The notes under the pieces were generated by a model. That model was not told the origin of the DNA. It was given only the letters and a program-made list of their open reading frames with translations, and did not search any database. Shown here piece by piece: positions 33,365 through 44,460 of a DNA stretch of 64,000 nt. Each line of letters opens with the position of its first letter. Position 1 is the first letter of the stretch. A program made the translations under genes and the position numbers. This stretch comes from Alligator mississippiensis (Eukaryota > Chordata > Crocodylia > Alligatoridae): contig NC_081828.1 of assembly GCF_030867095.1 (NCBI RefSeq), positions 210,868,978-210,932,977 on the forward strand. Direction: 5' to 3'.

Positions 33365-33545
33365 CAGAAAGCCCATATCAGGGCAAGATGTTTTTGACAC
33401 TATGGATTCCTCTGGGAAATATCTGGGTTTATCTTGAGGATCATGTGTAGGTGTTGGAACACTTAATGGTGCTAATATTGCACCCCCCCCTTAAAAAGAT
33501 AGTGTGAAACCCCAGGGTCCATGATACCCCGGTTGAGAATCACTG
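33365..33545. mobile_element. hAT miniature element, left-truncated
   Basis: ACACTATGGATTCC, TTAATGGTGCTAATATTG and the end GGTTGAGAATCACTG match the element at 16.1-16.5 kb. Confidence 0.6.
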
Positions 33546-33587
33546 CTTTAGAGCTACAGCAAGACATCTGAATATCACCCCTTCTCC

Positions 33588-33612
33588 CCCCAGCTCCAGC
33601 TCCAGCTCCAAC
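33588..33612. repeat. (AGCTCC)n short repeat
   Basis: Three to four units. Confidence 0.8.
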
Positions 33613-34005
33613 AGGGACAAGGGAGACCATTTCCTTATAAATAACTAACACTAAACGTTGCAAGGTGTCCTATCAGCTTCCACATAGCAGTTATTCCTAT
33701 TACAGCAGGGTAACTCAACACACATCATCTATAGTTAATATAAATTGTAAATGGTTTTTGTGCTGTGTATTATGTTCTGTTGGGTAGGGTAGAATGCAAA
33801 TAACGTGTACATGTAGTCTATATGATATATATTAGAAAGTAATCCTTTTCATCCGCACGTGACAACCGGGTTGACTCTCACTGCTTAGACCTGAAGGAAA
33901 ATGTCTTGCATTCAAAAACTTGTCTAACTCTATCTCAGCTGTATAGCTGTTCTGATAAAAGAGATCACCCCCTAAGAATTCCTTGCAATTTTAATTGAGA
34001 CACTG

Positions 34006-34378
34006 AAGGCATGTCTACAAGTGCACATTTATGCTCAGTAACTGAAATTACGGCACAGTACAGGCATGTGTCTGCATGTGCACACCCATACTGCTCAGTA
34101 AATATGGTGACTTATGCCAGCTTGAGCGTAAATTTGATATCTGTATCATGCAGGTATCAAATTTATGCCGGATTAGTTACTGTATAGATGTCTTACTGTA
34201 TAGTAACTCTGTGTGTGTGGACTAACTTGGTCTAACTTTAGTCCTAAGTCAGTCCACATACAGCGTTAATGCACTTTAATGCCTGCATGTACAGACACCG
34301 GCCTATTCCCACTTACTGCGCAGTAATTTACTGCACAGTACATTTAAGCTGGTGTAAATGCACATGTAGACATGCCTT
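34006..34378. mobile_element. TIR miniature element, family B, 373 bp
   Basis: The left end AAGGCATGTCTACAAGTGCA and the inverted right end AAGGCATGTCTACATGTGCA are almost identical over about 25 bp. The core TTTGATATCTGTATCATGC, GGTATCAAATTTATG matches the 16.6 kb copy. It is non-coding. Confidence 0.75.
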
Positions 34379-34569
34379 GAAAGTGTGCAAACTGAGGAAG
34401 TCTGATCAGTCTTAATGCTGATCTCACTTGCAGTCTTACTCTGTATTCTCCCTCACATTTTTTCTCTTAACTTATGTGTTGTTCTCCCCAGACGTGCTCA
34501 TTAAGAGCTGCTAGGTACTGTCATGATGCCTTACCCTGATACCCTCTGATCCTTTCTTTAACCCAAAGG

Positions 34570-34862
34570 CTCCTTGCAGGCTGGATCCAATACGATGTAT
34601 GAGGGCTGCTGCAGTGGCCACTGTGATGGTGACGGCCATAAGGGGGCTGGCGGTGGGGGTGTGGGTGCTTGCCCTAGCAGCGGCAGAGGCAGGGTGGTGT
34701 GGGGTCCAGCAGTAGCAGGAGGGTAGCGTCCAATGGGGGCGTCACCAATGACCATTCCCAACGCGGGCACAAGGTCCAACTTCCAGTGCCCTCTGGTCAC
34801 CCGGGAGGCCTAATAGAGAGGATCCCAGAGCCAGATCCAGCTTGCGGGCTGTATGTTTGACA
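34570..34862 (-). mobile_element. hAT-like miniature element
   Basis: On the minus strand it starts CAGGGGTGTCAAACATACAG, then CCCGCAAGCTGGATCTGG, a common hAT end. The opposite end is unclear. Confidence 0.45.
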
Positions 34863-34874
34863 CCCCTGCTGTAA

Positions 34875-36385
34875 CCAGTCACCAATCGTGCAGACCAGTG
34901 CTTCCATTCCAGGACTCTGCCTTGCGGACCCAAGTACCTGTTGCTGGGAGTTGCTGTCACATGAATCCCTGGGAAAGACTGCACCTCCCAGGAGAGAACT
35001 GCAGGTTCGCAAGCTGTTCCCCATCCGTGCAACTGGAGACACCCCCATTGCCAATGCTGATCCGACCGCTTTCATTTTCCCAGGTAATCTCATTAAATAC
35101 CCTTATGCTCTCCCCGATTCCAACCTGCTCTTCCTCCTCCCTCTTCACACTAACCTTTGTTTCACCTTGTTTTCCCCAGTAGCTTTTACAGCCCTTAGAG
35201 CCAGCACAACAGGCATGAGATGACAGAGGGAGCTGAGAAAGAGGCAGAGACAGGTGGATGGAGCCAGGGGCCACATTACAAGTAATGTGATCTGAGCCGC
35301 TTTCAGGATAGAAAGAGGGAAAACAGAGCTTGCCGTGGCACTTGTTCAGGTCAGTGACTTTCAAAGGAACTTGCTGGTTATTTGTTCACCGAGGACTGGG
35401 TTATAGGACCTCCTAGGTGCATTTAAAAAGCACTGTGAAGCGTGTTATGGGAGCATTGTTTTACTTTCAAGTGAGACATTGTGCACTGTGTATATGCGGT
35501 AGTACATACACAAATACCAGACTTTTGAATGCTATATGTTTCCCTAGGGCTTTCTGGATATGGCTGGATGCAGATCTAGTAGAAAAGAAGTCCTACCAAA
35601 CTGGAGAGATTGGCACAAGGAAATATGCTTGGGATAGTTCTCAGCATTTAATACCCAGTGTATGCATATAAGCACGTGAGCAGAGGACTATGAGGTGAGT
35701 TATGGTACAGTAAAATAAGGTGTAAACTTGCAGCATGTCATATTCTCCATGACAAATGCCTGGGTGCACTTTTACTTCTCCTGCAGTGGATGGAAGGGAC
35801 TTTGGATATTGCTGTTTCTCCCCTCTTCGCTCTATCCAGGTCGTGCAACATGCTGTTGCCAAGCTTGCTGCTCTTATTGTCCCCATATGTACCATTGATT
35901 CATCAAGTCTAACCAGTTAAAATGCCAAGCAGCCAAACCCCATCTGGGAATACATGACACCTCTGGAAAGAAGGCTGTATGCTCCTCATGGCCATAATGT
36001 ACCTGCCCAAACCTGCAACTTCTGAAGGTTTCTCTATACAACCTTGATTTTCCACTGCTTACATCAGTTTTGCTCTGCAGTAGCTCCACTAGCTTCAGTA
36101 GTTACTCCCAATGTATATTCATGAAGCTGAGTACAGACCCTGGGGGCACCCGATGACATGGGTGACTGGTGCCTTCTGAGTCTGGGGGGCACCAGATCAC
36201 TGATGGGGGGTGAGGGTCCCCCAGAGGCTGATTGCCGACCGGGGTGGGGGGAGCGGGGTCCGGCGAAACCGCGGCTGGTGCTCCCAGGGGGCGCACAGCC
36301 AATCTCAGGGGGTGCACGTGCACCCGTGTGCACTCCCTACGCATTGCCACTGCCCAATGAAATGAGCAGGCACAGAGCAAGTGTA
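34875..36385. other. Non-coding, no firm feature
   Basis: A GC-rich stretch at 36,140-36,340 contains the palindrome GGGTGCACGTGCACCC. No gene is supported. Confidence 0.3.
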
Positions 36386-36389
36386 TGGA

Positions 36390-36865
36390 AGTGCTTTTTA
36401 CGCAGCACATAATTAACCTGAAGAACTCACTGCCATAGGATGTACATGGAAGGGTTCAGGGAGGGATTAGGCACATTGACGAGGGGCAGGTCCAGGAAGG
36501 GCTATTAAATACAGCAGTGAGGGATGAGGGGGATATGTCCAGGGATGGATGACTCTGCACATGTCCTATTTCTGAGTCCTCTAAAGCAGTGGTTTTCAAC
36601 CTGTGGTCTGTAAACCCCTGGGGGTCCACTGACTACGTCTAAGGGGTCTGCAAAAGATGGCTATGATCAATCAAAAGTATGTGAATACCCACACTTGCAA
36701 CTCAAAGGGGTCTGCACTCCCATTCAAACATTTTTAGAGGTCTGCAAATGAAACAAGTCCCACTGCCCTAAAGCATCTGCCACTTGTCACTGTTGGAGAG
36801 AGACCAGGCTAGATGAGCTTTGGGGCTGATTGAGTGGGACTGTCCTTATGGAAATGAGCATCTAG
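36390..36865 (+). mobile_element. CR1/L3-type LINE 3' UTR, split by a hAT
   Basis: GAACTCACTGCCATAGGATG and GGATTAGGCACATTGACG precede the break. CACTGTTGGAGAGAGACCAG, GGCTAGATGAGC and TCCTTATGG follow it. Removing 36,587-36,773 joins the two halves cleanly. Confidence 0.6.
36587..36765. mobile_element. hAT miniature element with target duplication
   Basis: It starts CAGTGGTTTTCAACCTGTGG and ends CCCACTG. The flanks CTCTAAAG and CCCTAAAG match at 7 of 8 bases. It is inserted in a CR1-type tail. Confidence 0.7.
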
Positions 36866-39800
36866 TCTTTGTTAATTCTCTGAACTAAGCATCTTGGTGA
36901 AATGAGATTAATTTGGCTTTGCCTATAATGAATGTAGCATGTGCGGGGAGACAGGACACTGACTTGGACTCTAAACACCCAGATAGTTGGGCAACGTCAA
37001 ATAACTTTTGTTGTGAACTGCAAGTTGCATTGCTAAAAAAGTACCGTGATTTTTTGTGTGTTTGCTCTATATTGTCGTGACAGGACTTCCCCTGTGACGA
37101 GCCAGCTAGACCTCAAGGGTGACCTATAGCAAATAAAGGAGGAAGTTAAAACTTGAGGCCATGAGCATCTGACGCTATCAGCCACAGTGCAGTCTGCTGT
37201 TACTGCAGTGAGAGGGGATATAAGGCCGACTTGCTGTAGGTACCAGGGAATTTATCCCTTCAGCTAGGTCCTTGAAAAGGTTCTCCCAGCCTGGCAGATC
37301 CTCAAGGTACCAAGGGGACGCTATTCATCCCCTCACCATCCCCCCTGGAGACCTTGTTCATGGCATGTCCATAGAAGAAGCTTCCATGAGGTCTTGGGGA
37401 ATAGCAAACAGTGACTTTTATGTGGCCTTTCCCATCAGTCAATCTCCAAATATTTTACAAAGGAGGTCAGCATTGCTGAGCAATGGGGATGAGCAGAGGG
37501 CTCCAAGTCTGGGTCTCCTGAGTGCTAGTCTAGGACCTCGGGCGTTGCATCATATTAGCTATGCGTCCGCAGTGCTGTCTGTCTCGGCGTGCTTACTGAC
37601 ATATGCTCAGGTGGCTATGTTGTCTCATTACAGGGATTTGCTCCATGCGGTGTAGAAACGAGTGGATGGGGGTGATGCCTGGGGCAAAGCACGAAGGACG
37701 TGTCAATGTTGTATTCATCAGGTGTTGCATTGTGGGAACTGGGAGGTATGGCTCCCTGAGCATTGGCTACAATGAGTATTGGTCAGTGCTGCCAAACAGC
37801 GGAGACTTTCTTTTTCCCAAATACTTTAATGAGATGTAACAATCAATCAGCACTGATTTTTGCCCCTCGCACTGAACGCTGTACGCTCTCCTTGCTCTGT
37901 GATACTAGGCTCAGTTACATCTGAGAAAGCTGACTGGCTGCTCAAGGGCAGCGTATTGTCCTGGCTCTTTTAGTGATGCTCAGACTGCAAATGTCAAGCA
38001 CAGCTGCCTCCTCCTGGGTAAAAGCATTTGCCTACAAATCTAGTCTAATGGTAAGGAAGCAATTGCATTCAGACATTCAGGGGATAATGCACCTCCCTGC
38101 TATATGGCCCATCCCGGACAGGCCTAGTGTATTGTTTTGGATGCCCTGCCTGGCTCCACCATGTTGTTTTAATGCAACACAGTCTCCACGCTCATGAAGC
38201 TTGATGGTCTACCCAAGTTGCCTTCACTCCCCCTTCTTGTGGACCTTTCCACGACACACAAAGTGGGTGCTACCACGCAGGAAACACACAGATACACCAT
38301 ATCTCCTAAGCAGCTTCCACATGCATGGTCCTTATAGACACCCCAGGCAGCAATTAAAGTTGTTTTCCCCTGTACAATGGCCAACATGAATACCCACTTG
38401 GACTCGGTTGCCCCTGAAAAAGAATATAAAAGCCACAATGTGTGCAACACTCCTTGGGGAAGGGTGATTTCATTTGAGACACAAAAGCAGAGGTAGAACT
38501 AACAGCTAATAACCCGAGACACTTCTTGATTCGACGCTCAGACTCCTACAACTATGACAGCTACCTGGTGAACCTGAATGCACACCCCTGATCTGCAGCC
38601 TATGTATAGTCATGTAACAACATTGCTAAAAACTCTTTGGGTGGTCGGTCTCAGAGTATGGCCCCAATGGTCCCTGGTTCTGGTCAGGCTGGGTTTTTAT
38701 TAAGTCTCCTATGAGTCCACCACATTAAAAATCCCTTGTTTTAGGGAGTATACCCCATTATTAAAAAAAAAAAAAATCAGCTAAGAGCAGTAAAGAGTGG
38801 TGAGCTCTGAATATGCCCCGAAGAACCTAGCAGCTGCCATCACGCAAGCAAAACCAAACCACATCTACCCACAAGATAAAGGGTTTTGGGTTGTCTGCTC
38901 CGTAGTTTCCAGTCCATGCAGTCTGCTGCCAAGTTGCAATGCTTTTGATTGCTTGTATCAAGTCCCTAAATAATGCCCAGTAAATCCCAAACCCCGTCGA
39001 GTGTTTCTCAGTCACATTAAAGGGGAAAAAAATAGGTAGTAAGGATCAAGAATTGCATTGCTCATCAGCTCCTTATCCTTGTCTGCTGGAGCTGGGGATG
39101 TCTCTGCAGCATCTCATGTTCTTAAAGGCAGCTTCTGCTAGTCACAAATACCAAAAGCTTCCCTTGTATATGCCCAAGCAATGCGATATAGGCCCCGTAT
39201 AACAGAGCAGAATTTGTTCACCGTCAGCCAAGCTTTTGAAAATGGACACTGATTTTGCATATCTCAGTTTTAGCTACTCGGCTCAAGACCTCTTTTTTGC
39301 CCCGAGCATGACTTGGGGTACCCAGTGCTGAAAATGTTGGCCTACGTGTGTGTGCTGTGCTTTACCCTGCACCTGAATCTCCAAGCTAGCTTTTGATACA
39401 GCTTTTGTTTCAACGGGACTAATGCCCGTGTCAATAAAATTACAGGAGTGAGTCTCATTTCTAAGATCACAGCTTGACTGAGAAATCGCCAACTATAAAT
39501 AAAGACTTTCATTTGCTGTTGGATAGATCCGGCCTATACAAGCTGGAGTAGCTTTTGGAGTCATTTGGGCATAATTCGACCTTCTCAAAAAGTGCAAATC
39601 TCCCATTAAGGGTGCTGCTTATCCCTACATCTCAAAGCGCTTTCCAAAGGAGGTTGGCATCACCTTATGTCTGGGGAAACTGGCCTAAGGTCATCCAGAA
39701 ACCCCACTGCTGCACTGGGACTTGGCCCAGGGTGTCCCCAGTCCCAGCTTGATGCTTTGCTCAGCAAGCCGAGCGTCTCCCTTTGCTAACATCAGCAGAA

Positions 39801-39870
39801 AGTCTGCACAAGTGAGGGCAGCAGGATTCAGTCCTTACTCTTCACCTTCCCGTGCCAGCTTTCCTCCCGT
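36866..39870. other. Non-coding, 3' side of unit 3, faint SINE pieces
   Basis: Segments at 37,430-37,540 and 39,620-39,740 recall SINE/MIR tails (CTCAAAGCGCTTTCCAAAGG). An A(14) run lies at 38,761. No exon is seen. Confidence 0.3.
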
Positions 39871-39878
39871 ATGGAGCC

Positions 39879-41843
39879 TCACCCGGAGACATTCAAGCTG
39901 TCCTCGCTTTTCACGGCAGTGAGCGGTCTCTGCTCCAGGTGGGTGGGATGGTGGTTGCTCGTGCTTTTGGCTGCGCCAAGACCTTCTCCGCGTCTCGCTC
40001 GCACACTGGGCTCCTCCCTCAGGTGGATTTTCTGGTGCCTCCTGAGATATTTCTTCAGCCTGTAGCGCTTCCCACACACCTGGCACTTGTAGGCCCCTCC
40101 TCTGGAGTGAAGCGCTTGGTGTTTAATGAGGTGGCGCTTTTGAGGGAAGCACTTCCCGCACTTGGTGCACTTGCACGGGCCCATCCTGATGTGGATGGAC
40201 TGGTGGCGGAAGAGGTTGGCTTTCTGATTGAAGGTCTTCTCGCACTCGGGACACTTGTATGGTTCCTCCTTGGTGTGGATCCTCTGGTGCCGGACGAGGT
40301 TGGACCTCTGAGTGAAGCTCTTCCCGCAGTCCGTGCATTTGAACGGCTCGCTCATGTGGATCCTCTGGTGCCTGACGAGCTTCCGGTTCATGCGGAAGCT
40401 CTCCCCGCACTCGCTGCACTTATACGGCCCCTCGCTGGTGTGGATCTTCCGGTGTCTGGTGAGGTTTGACTTCTGGTTGAAGCTTTTCCCGCAGTCAGGG
40501 CATGGAAAGATCCTTTCCTCTTTGGGAGCGTCGGTCTTGATCAAGGGACTTTTCTTGCTTTTAGCTTTGGCCTCCTGACTCTCCTTAACTGTACTGGGAG
40601 ACCCTCCTTTGCTGGGTTGCTGGCATTTCTTTTGCTTTTTCTTTGGGCTGCAGCTTTCCCCACTTCCAGCATCCATCCCGGGTTCTTCCTTGATCTGGAT
40701 TCTCTGGATGGTGCTCTTCTGACCGAAGGGGCTGGTGCGGTCTGCGCTCTCCTGAGGTTCGTCCTTAATGTGGGGCTCCTTGTACGTTGTGAGGTTGCTG
40801 ATCTGGGCATCGCTCCCCGCACGTTCATGATCTGCATCCGTTTCCTTCTTAACCTTGATTCCCGGGGGACTAATGAGAGGTATCTTTGGATCGAACTGGC
40901 TTTCCCCATCGGTGCTTTCCTGCGGTTCCTGCTTAATGAAAGAGATCTGATGTGCTAGCAGAGGGACGTTGGCCTCCTCTTCAGTGGACGCATCTGGTTC
41001 CTCCTTTGCCCGGATGTCCCAAGGGATCTTTGGACTGCACCGGTTTCTGTATTCAATCGTTCCTGGGATCCCATCTCCTGAAGGAGGTCCTTGCACTGGA
41101 GTATTCTCCATCGGGTTAAAACTGTCCCCAGCTTTGAAGGCCACATCTGGTTCCTCTTTAATCTGGATGACCCGGACAGACATGCCATTTGCGTGCCTGC
41201 TAGCACCGGATGGCCTCTGCTTGGCGTGGTTTTTTTGGTGGACATTAAAGTACCTCTTGGTGCTTAGGCTTTTCCCACACTCCGTACAGATGAATGGGCC
41301 TCCTCGAAGGTGAACCTTTTGGTGGGCCACCAAGGTGGCACTCTGTCCAAAGCACCGGCCACAGTCGGTGCATTTAAATGGCTTCTCCCGCTTGTGGATT
41401 TCCTTGTGGGCTGTCAGGGTCCCCTTCTTCACAAAGCTCTTCCCACAGTCCGTGCATGCGTACGGCCTCTTCTCTTTGTGGGTCCTCATGTGGATGTTGA
41501 AGTAGATCTTGGTGCTGAGGTTCTTCCCGCAATGGGGGCAGAGGTACGGCCCGCCCTTTGCATGCGTCTTGCGGTGAGCGGCCAGGCAGATCTCCAGCCT
41601 GAAGCACCGGCCACATTCATGGCACTGGAATGGCCTCACTCCCGTGTGGATGCTCTGGTGGGTCGCCAGGTGTCCCCTCGTCGTGAAGCGCCTGCCGCAG
41701 TCCCCACACGTGTGCAGCTCTTCGGCCGTGTGGATCCGCTGGTGCCTTTTGAGGTTCCCGTTCTTGCTGAAGCTCTTGCCACATTCTGGGCACAGGTGCG
41801 TCTTCTGCACCGTGCGCTTGGCCGGCCTGGCCAGATCCTTCAT
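39879..41843 (-). CDS. C2H2 zinc-finger protein with SUMO-motif linker (unit 3)
   Basis: This is a probable nuclear DNA-binding regulator of 654 aa with 13 fingers in two blocks: 1-7 (about 17-210) and 8-13 (about 440-607). The linker of about 225 aa carries IQIKEEPD, IRAKEEPD, FIKQEPQE, IKVKKETD, HIKDEPQE and IQIKEEPG, and the tail has AVKSED. Five of the six linker motifs and the tail fit the SUMO consensus (hydrophobic-K-x-E); most also fit the I/V-K-x-E-P synergy-control motif known to restrain activators. A lysine-rich run (PKKKQKK) near residue 400 may be a nuclear signal. Fingers 4 and 7 have Leu where the core Phe is normal (CGKNLSTK, CGKSLSTK), and fingers 2-4 look duplicated as 5-7. 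The ATG follows an in-frame TGA at about 41,884 and has A at -3. No KRAB, SCAN or BTB domain is present. The orthologue is not recognised. Confidence 0.93.
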   Translation of the reverse strand: MKDLARPAKRTVQKTHLCPECGKSFSKNGNLKRHQRIHTAEELHTCGDCGRRFTTRGHLATHQSIHTGVRPFQCHECGRCFRLEICLAAHRKTHAKGGPYLCPHCGKNLSTKIYFNIHMRTHKEKRPYACTDCGKSFVKKGTLTAHKEIHKREKPFKCTDCGRCFGQSATLVAHQKVHLRGGPFICTECGKSLSTKRYFNVHQKNHAKQRPSGASRHANGMSVRVIQIKEEPDVAFKAGDSFNPMENTPVQGPPSGDGIPGTIEYRNRCSPKIPWDIRAKEEPDASTEEEANVPLLAHQISFIKQEPQESTDGESQFDPKIPLISPPGIKVKKETDADHERAGSDAQISNLTTYKEPHIKDEPQESADRTSPFGQKSTIQRIQIKEEPGMDAGSGESCSPKKKQKKCQQPSKGGSPSTVKESQEAKAKSKKSPLIKTDAPKEERIFPCPDCGKSFNQKSNLTRHRKIHTSEGPYKCSECGESFRMNRKLVRHQRIHMSEPFKCTDCGKSFTQRSNLVRHQRIHTKEEPYKCPECEKTFNQKANLFRHQSIHIRMGPCKCTKCGKCFPQKRHLIKHQALHSRGGAYKCQVCGKRYRLKKYLRRHQKIHLREEPSVRARRGEGLGAAKSTSNHHPTHLEQRPLTAVKSEDSLNVSG

Positions 41844-41910
41844 GGTGTCAGTGGTTGGTGTGCGGACACGATCCCTTTGTCAGGGGGACCCCTCGTTCGC
41901 ACGGCGGCTG

Positions 41911-41940
41911 CTAAAGGAGCCGGCAGGAAGAAAGGAGCCG
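41911..41940 (-). other. Splice acceptor of the unit 3 finger exon
   Basis: The minus strand shows CTCCTTTCTTCC, then GGCTCCTTTAG with the exon starting at 41,910. A CTAAT branch-point-like element lies about 45 bp further upstream. The leader to the ATG would be 67 nt and contains no other ATG. Confidence 0.45.
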
Positions 41941-42730
41941 TGGTGTTACAGGGGTGGGTGATTAGGAAGGCAGGCAAAGAGAAGCTGTAGGAGCCATCAG
42001 GATGCGGTAGCAGAAGGACAGCTGATGTCCCATAGCTTTGTGGATGGAGAGGAGAAATTGCCGGTGTTCGGAGACTCAGATACTGGGGTCGTGTGTGGGG
42101 CAAAGTAGTGCCGTTTCCTCCCTAGCTGGCATTTTACCACCGCGTCTTCTTCTAACGCAACATGGGGCCACTCTCTTCACATTCATAACTCCATTCCCAG
42201 ACTGTTTCTCGAGGGGCTCCTGTACATCATATCCCTGCTGAGACTTCTCAGTCAGTCCTGGGCCTTAGTGTCCTGCATTAAAATAGAAAAGAAGTCAAGA
42301 TATTATTCCTTCTGTTACTGATGTTGTTTTTTCATGTGAGAAGAATAGCTGCAGGCTTGAAGCACGGGGAACCAAACCGGGGACCTTCTGCGCTGCAAGC
42401 ATGAGCTATCATAGCTCCTGTTAAAGTTTCCAGAGGTGGGGTGGAAACACTCATGTCCGTTGTGGACCAGATGTATAGGGGGATCTGTCAAGCACTCCCG
42501 CTCTCTCTTTCTCTTGCATGCTTACTCATTTCCTCTTTCCTGGTAGCTTTTGTCAAAATGATTTACAAACACTAGTGAATTAAGCAAGTCCAACAGAATC
42601 GATTCTGACCAAGGCCATTATTCAGACATGAAGAAAAAGGTGCAGGGAGGCCAAAACATGAAAAAAATTAGGACAAAATCCAAGTTGACAACACACGCAG
42701 AACTCAATCCAAGCACTGCTCATGGGCAGA
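41941..42730. other. Presumed intron of unit 3
   Basis: Pyrimidine-rich near 42,500. No exon is seen. Confidence 0.3.
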
Positions 42731-42734
42731 TCGG

Positions 42735-42835
42735 AGAGTGCTTTGGAAGGCAGAGCCTGTATTTCCATTGTGCAGATGGGGAAACTGAGGCACGGTGAGA
42801 TTGAATGACTCAGTCAGGGCCCTATAATGAGTCAG
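42735..42835 (-). mobile_element. MIR-type SINE fragment
   Basis: CAGATGGGGAAACTGAGGCA and TGAATGACTCAGTCAGG are the inverted MIR core. Confidence 0.55.
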
Positions 42836-44138
42836 GGGTGCAGCCCATGCAACATGGCTGGGACGTAGTGCTACAGGAACATGGAGAAAATCATTTCCTA
42901 GGATGTCTATGAGTCCCACCTGGGAAGGAAATGTGGAGGTGGTAGTGAGGAAGGTGGGGTTACTGGAAGATGCTGTTGCTGCGGGTAGAGGATACTGGGA
43001 AATGCTCTTAAGCAGGGTTCAGGTGGCTGGGGGGAGGCTGTGGCTGAGTTTATGGGTTAGGATTGTGGAGGGGTTTAAGGCAACAATCTTCTTGGTACAT
43101 GAATGCTTGGAAAGCCTGGGGTAAGCAGGGTATATAAATAATACCTAGATACAGCAATCCCAGCGCAGCTGGAGCACACCTGTGGGGGGACGAGGTGCTA
43201 GCACACAGCGCTCAGATACAGAGGATCTGTAGGTAACAAGACAGACGGGTACAGCAGAAGAAAACTATTTTTGACACTGCTGCATTGAATGTCATTTTGC
43301 CTCTAGGTACATAGGCTCAGCACCCACTTAAACCAGTGAGATCCACCACTTGCACATGGTATAGCAGCATTTTTCTCTGTTAATTGCTTCAAATATGCTA
43401 TGGAGTAACAAGGTCATGGAGAAGAGGTTTCCCTTTAATCAGAGGAAGAAACAACAATGATCAAAGTCATGGCCTGATGTCAGTGTGTAGAAGGCCTGTA
43501 TTATTTCTAAGCAGAACAGCAACGGCGGGAGCCTGACTGTGATTAGCATGATACCTATTAGAAATGGGTGCTTTAATTTACTAGCCAAAGGCATAACAGT
43601 ACCCAGGGGCTGGAAAGGAAGTCGGTGAAGTTTCAAAGCATATTTTTAACAGCAGAACGACCAGCGATGCCAGGCAGGTCTCCATCAGTGGGAATCATTC
43701 AGGCAAGACGGACTCTCTTTGTCAGACAGATTGCTGTGGATCAAACACATGTGATTTGGCAAGAACCACTGGGAAGGATGCCACCGCCACTGTGTTATAC
43801 GGGAAGTCAGACTCTCTTCTGACATTACGATCTATGCAAATCTCTGTTGTTCAGCATGTTGCCGGCAGTGTTTCAGCCGCTTCCTCCTTATGCCAAGTGC
43901 GATTTATTGAATCCACATCGGCTCAAAACCATGCTACATTTTCTAGCATGCAGGGATCCTACGGGACCCCGCTGAACCAGGCAGGGAAGAATCAGATCCC
44001 GGGGACTGTTATCGCTGGGGTTGTTATGCAAAGTACAGGCACGAGAGGGTTGAAAAAGGCCTTACCTGAGCAATCCATGCCTCCAGGCAGGATTTCCGTC
44101 CTCCCTGGCAGTCCAAAAATGTTTGCGACTTGGCTACA
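42836..44138. other. Presumed intron of unit 3, upstream part
   Basis: No recognised feature. Confidence 0.3.
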
Positions 44139-44144
44139 ACTTGC
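44139..44144 (-). other. Possible GC-type splice donor of unit 3
   Basis: CTGCAAA/GCAAGT sits where unit 1 has AGAGAA/GTAAGT, so the donor may be of the rare GC-AG class. Another donor nearby is possible. Confidence 0.3.
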
Positions 44145-44460
44145 TTTGCAGTCGCATCTGTGCTGACCTAAAGGAAGTCTGTGGCCAGTGCAGTGAGAGC
44201 TACCGGAGGAAGGGTGAACGAAACAAAGACAGGAGCGAAGGCTGCGTGCACAGGGGGAGCAGAGGAGGGGATGCGGGAAGCAGGCAGAGCTGCAAGGGCT
44301 AGGGATGCTGCTGGGATAAGGGCAGCAGGCGCGGGGGTGCGGTGGGGAAGAGAGGCACCAAAAATGCCACCGAGCTGCCTTTCTTGGGCACCGTTAGATC
44401 CGGGATTGCTTCTTCTCTTGGAATGGTCTCAAGCTCGCATTGCCTTCTGGGAATTGTAGT
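44145..44460 (-). promoter_or_regulatory. Promoter and first-exon module of unit 3
   Basis: On the minus strand ACTACAATTCCCAGAAGG (44,460-44,443) is a near-ideal ZNF143/SBS-type box. About 240 bp downstream is the conserved block (44,205-44,157) with CCGGTAG, CACAGACTTCCT and TCAGCACAG, shared with the modules of units 1 and 2. The module is 2.3 kb upstream of the 654-aa ORF on the same strand. The role as promoter plus non-coding first exon is inferred from position and from the three-way similarity. Confidence 0.55.

Noticed and set aside
12000-44460. KRAB, SCAN or BTB exon for the finger genes
   Set aside because: I looked for KRAB-like words (VTFEDVA type) and other partner domains near each unit and saw none. 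The first exons appear non-coding, though a distant exon cannot be excluded.
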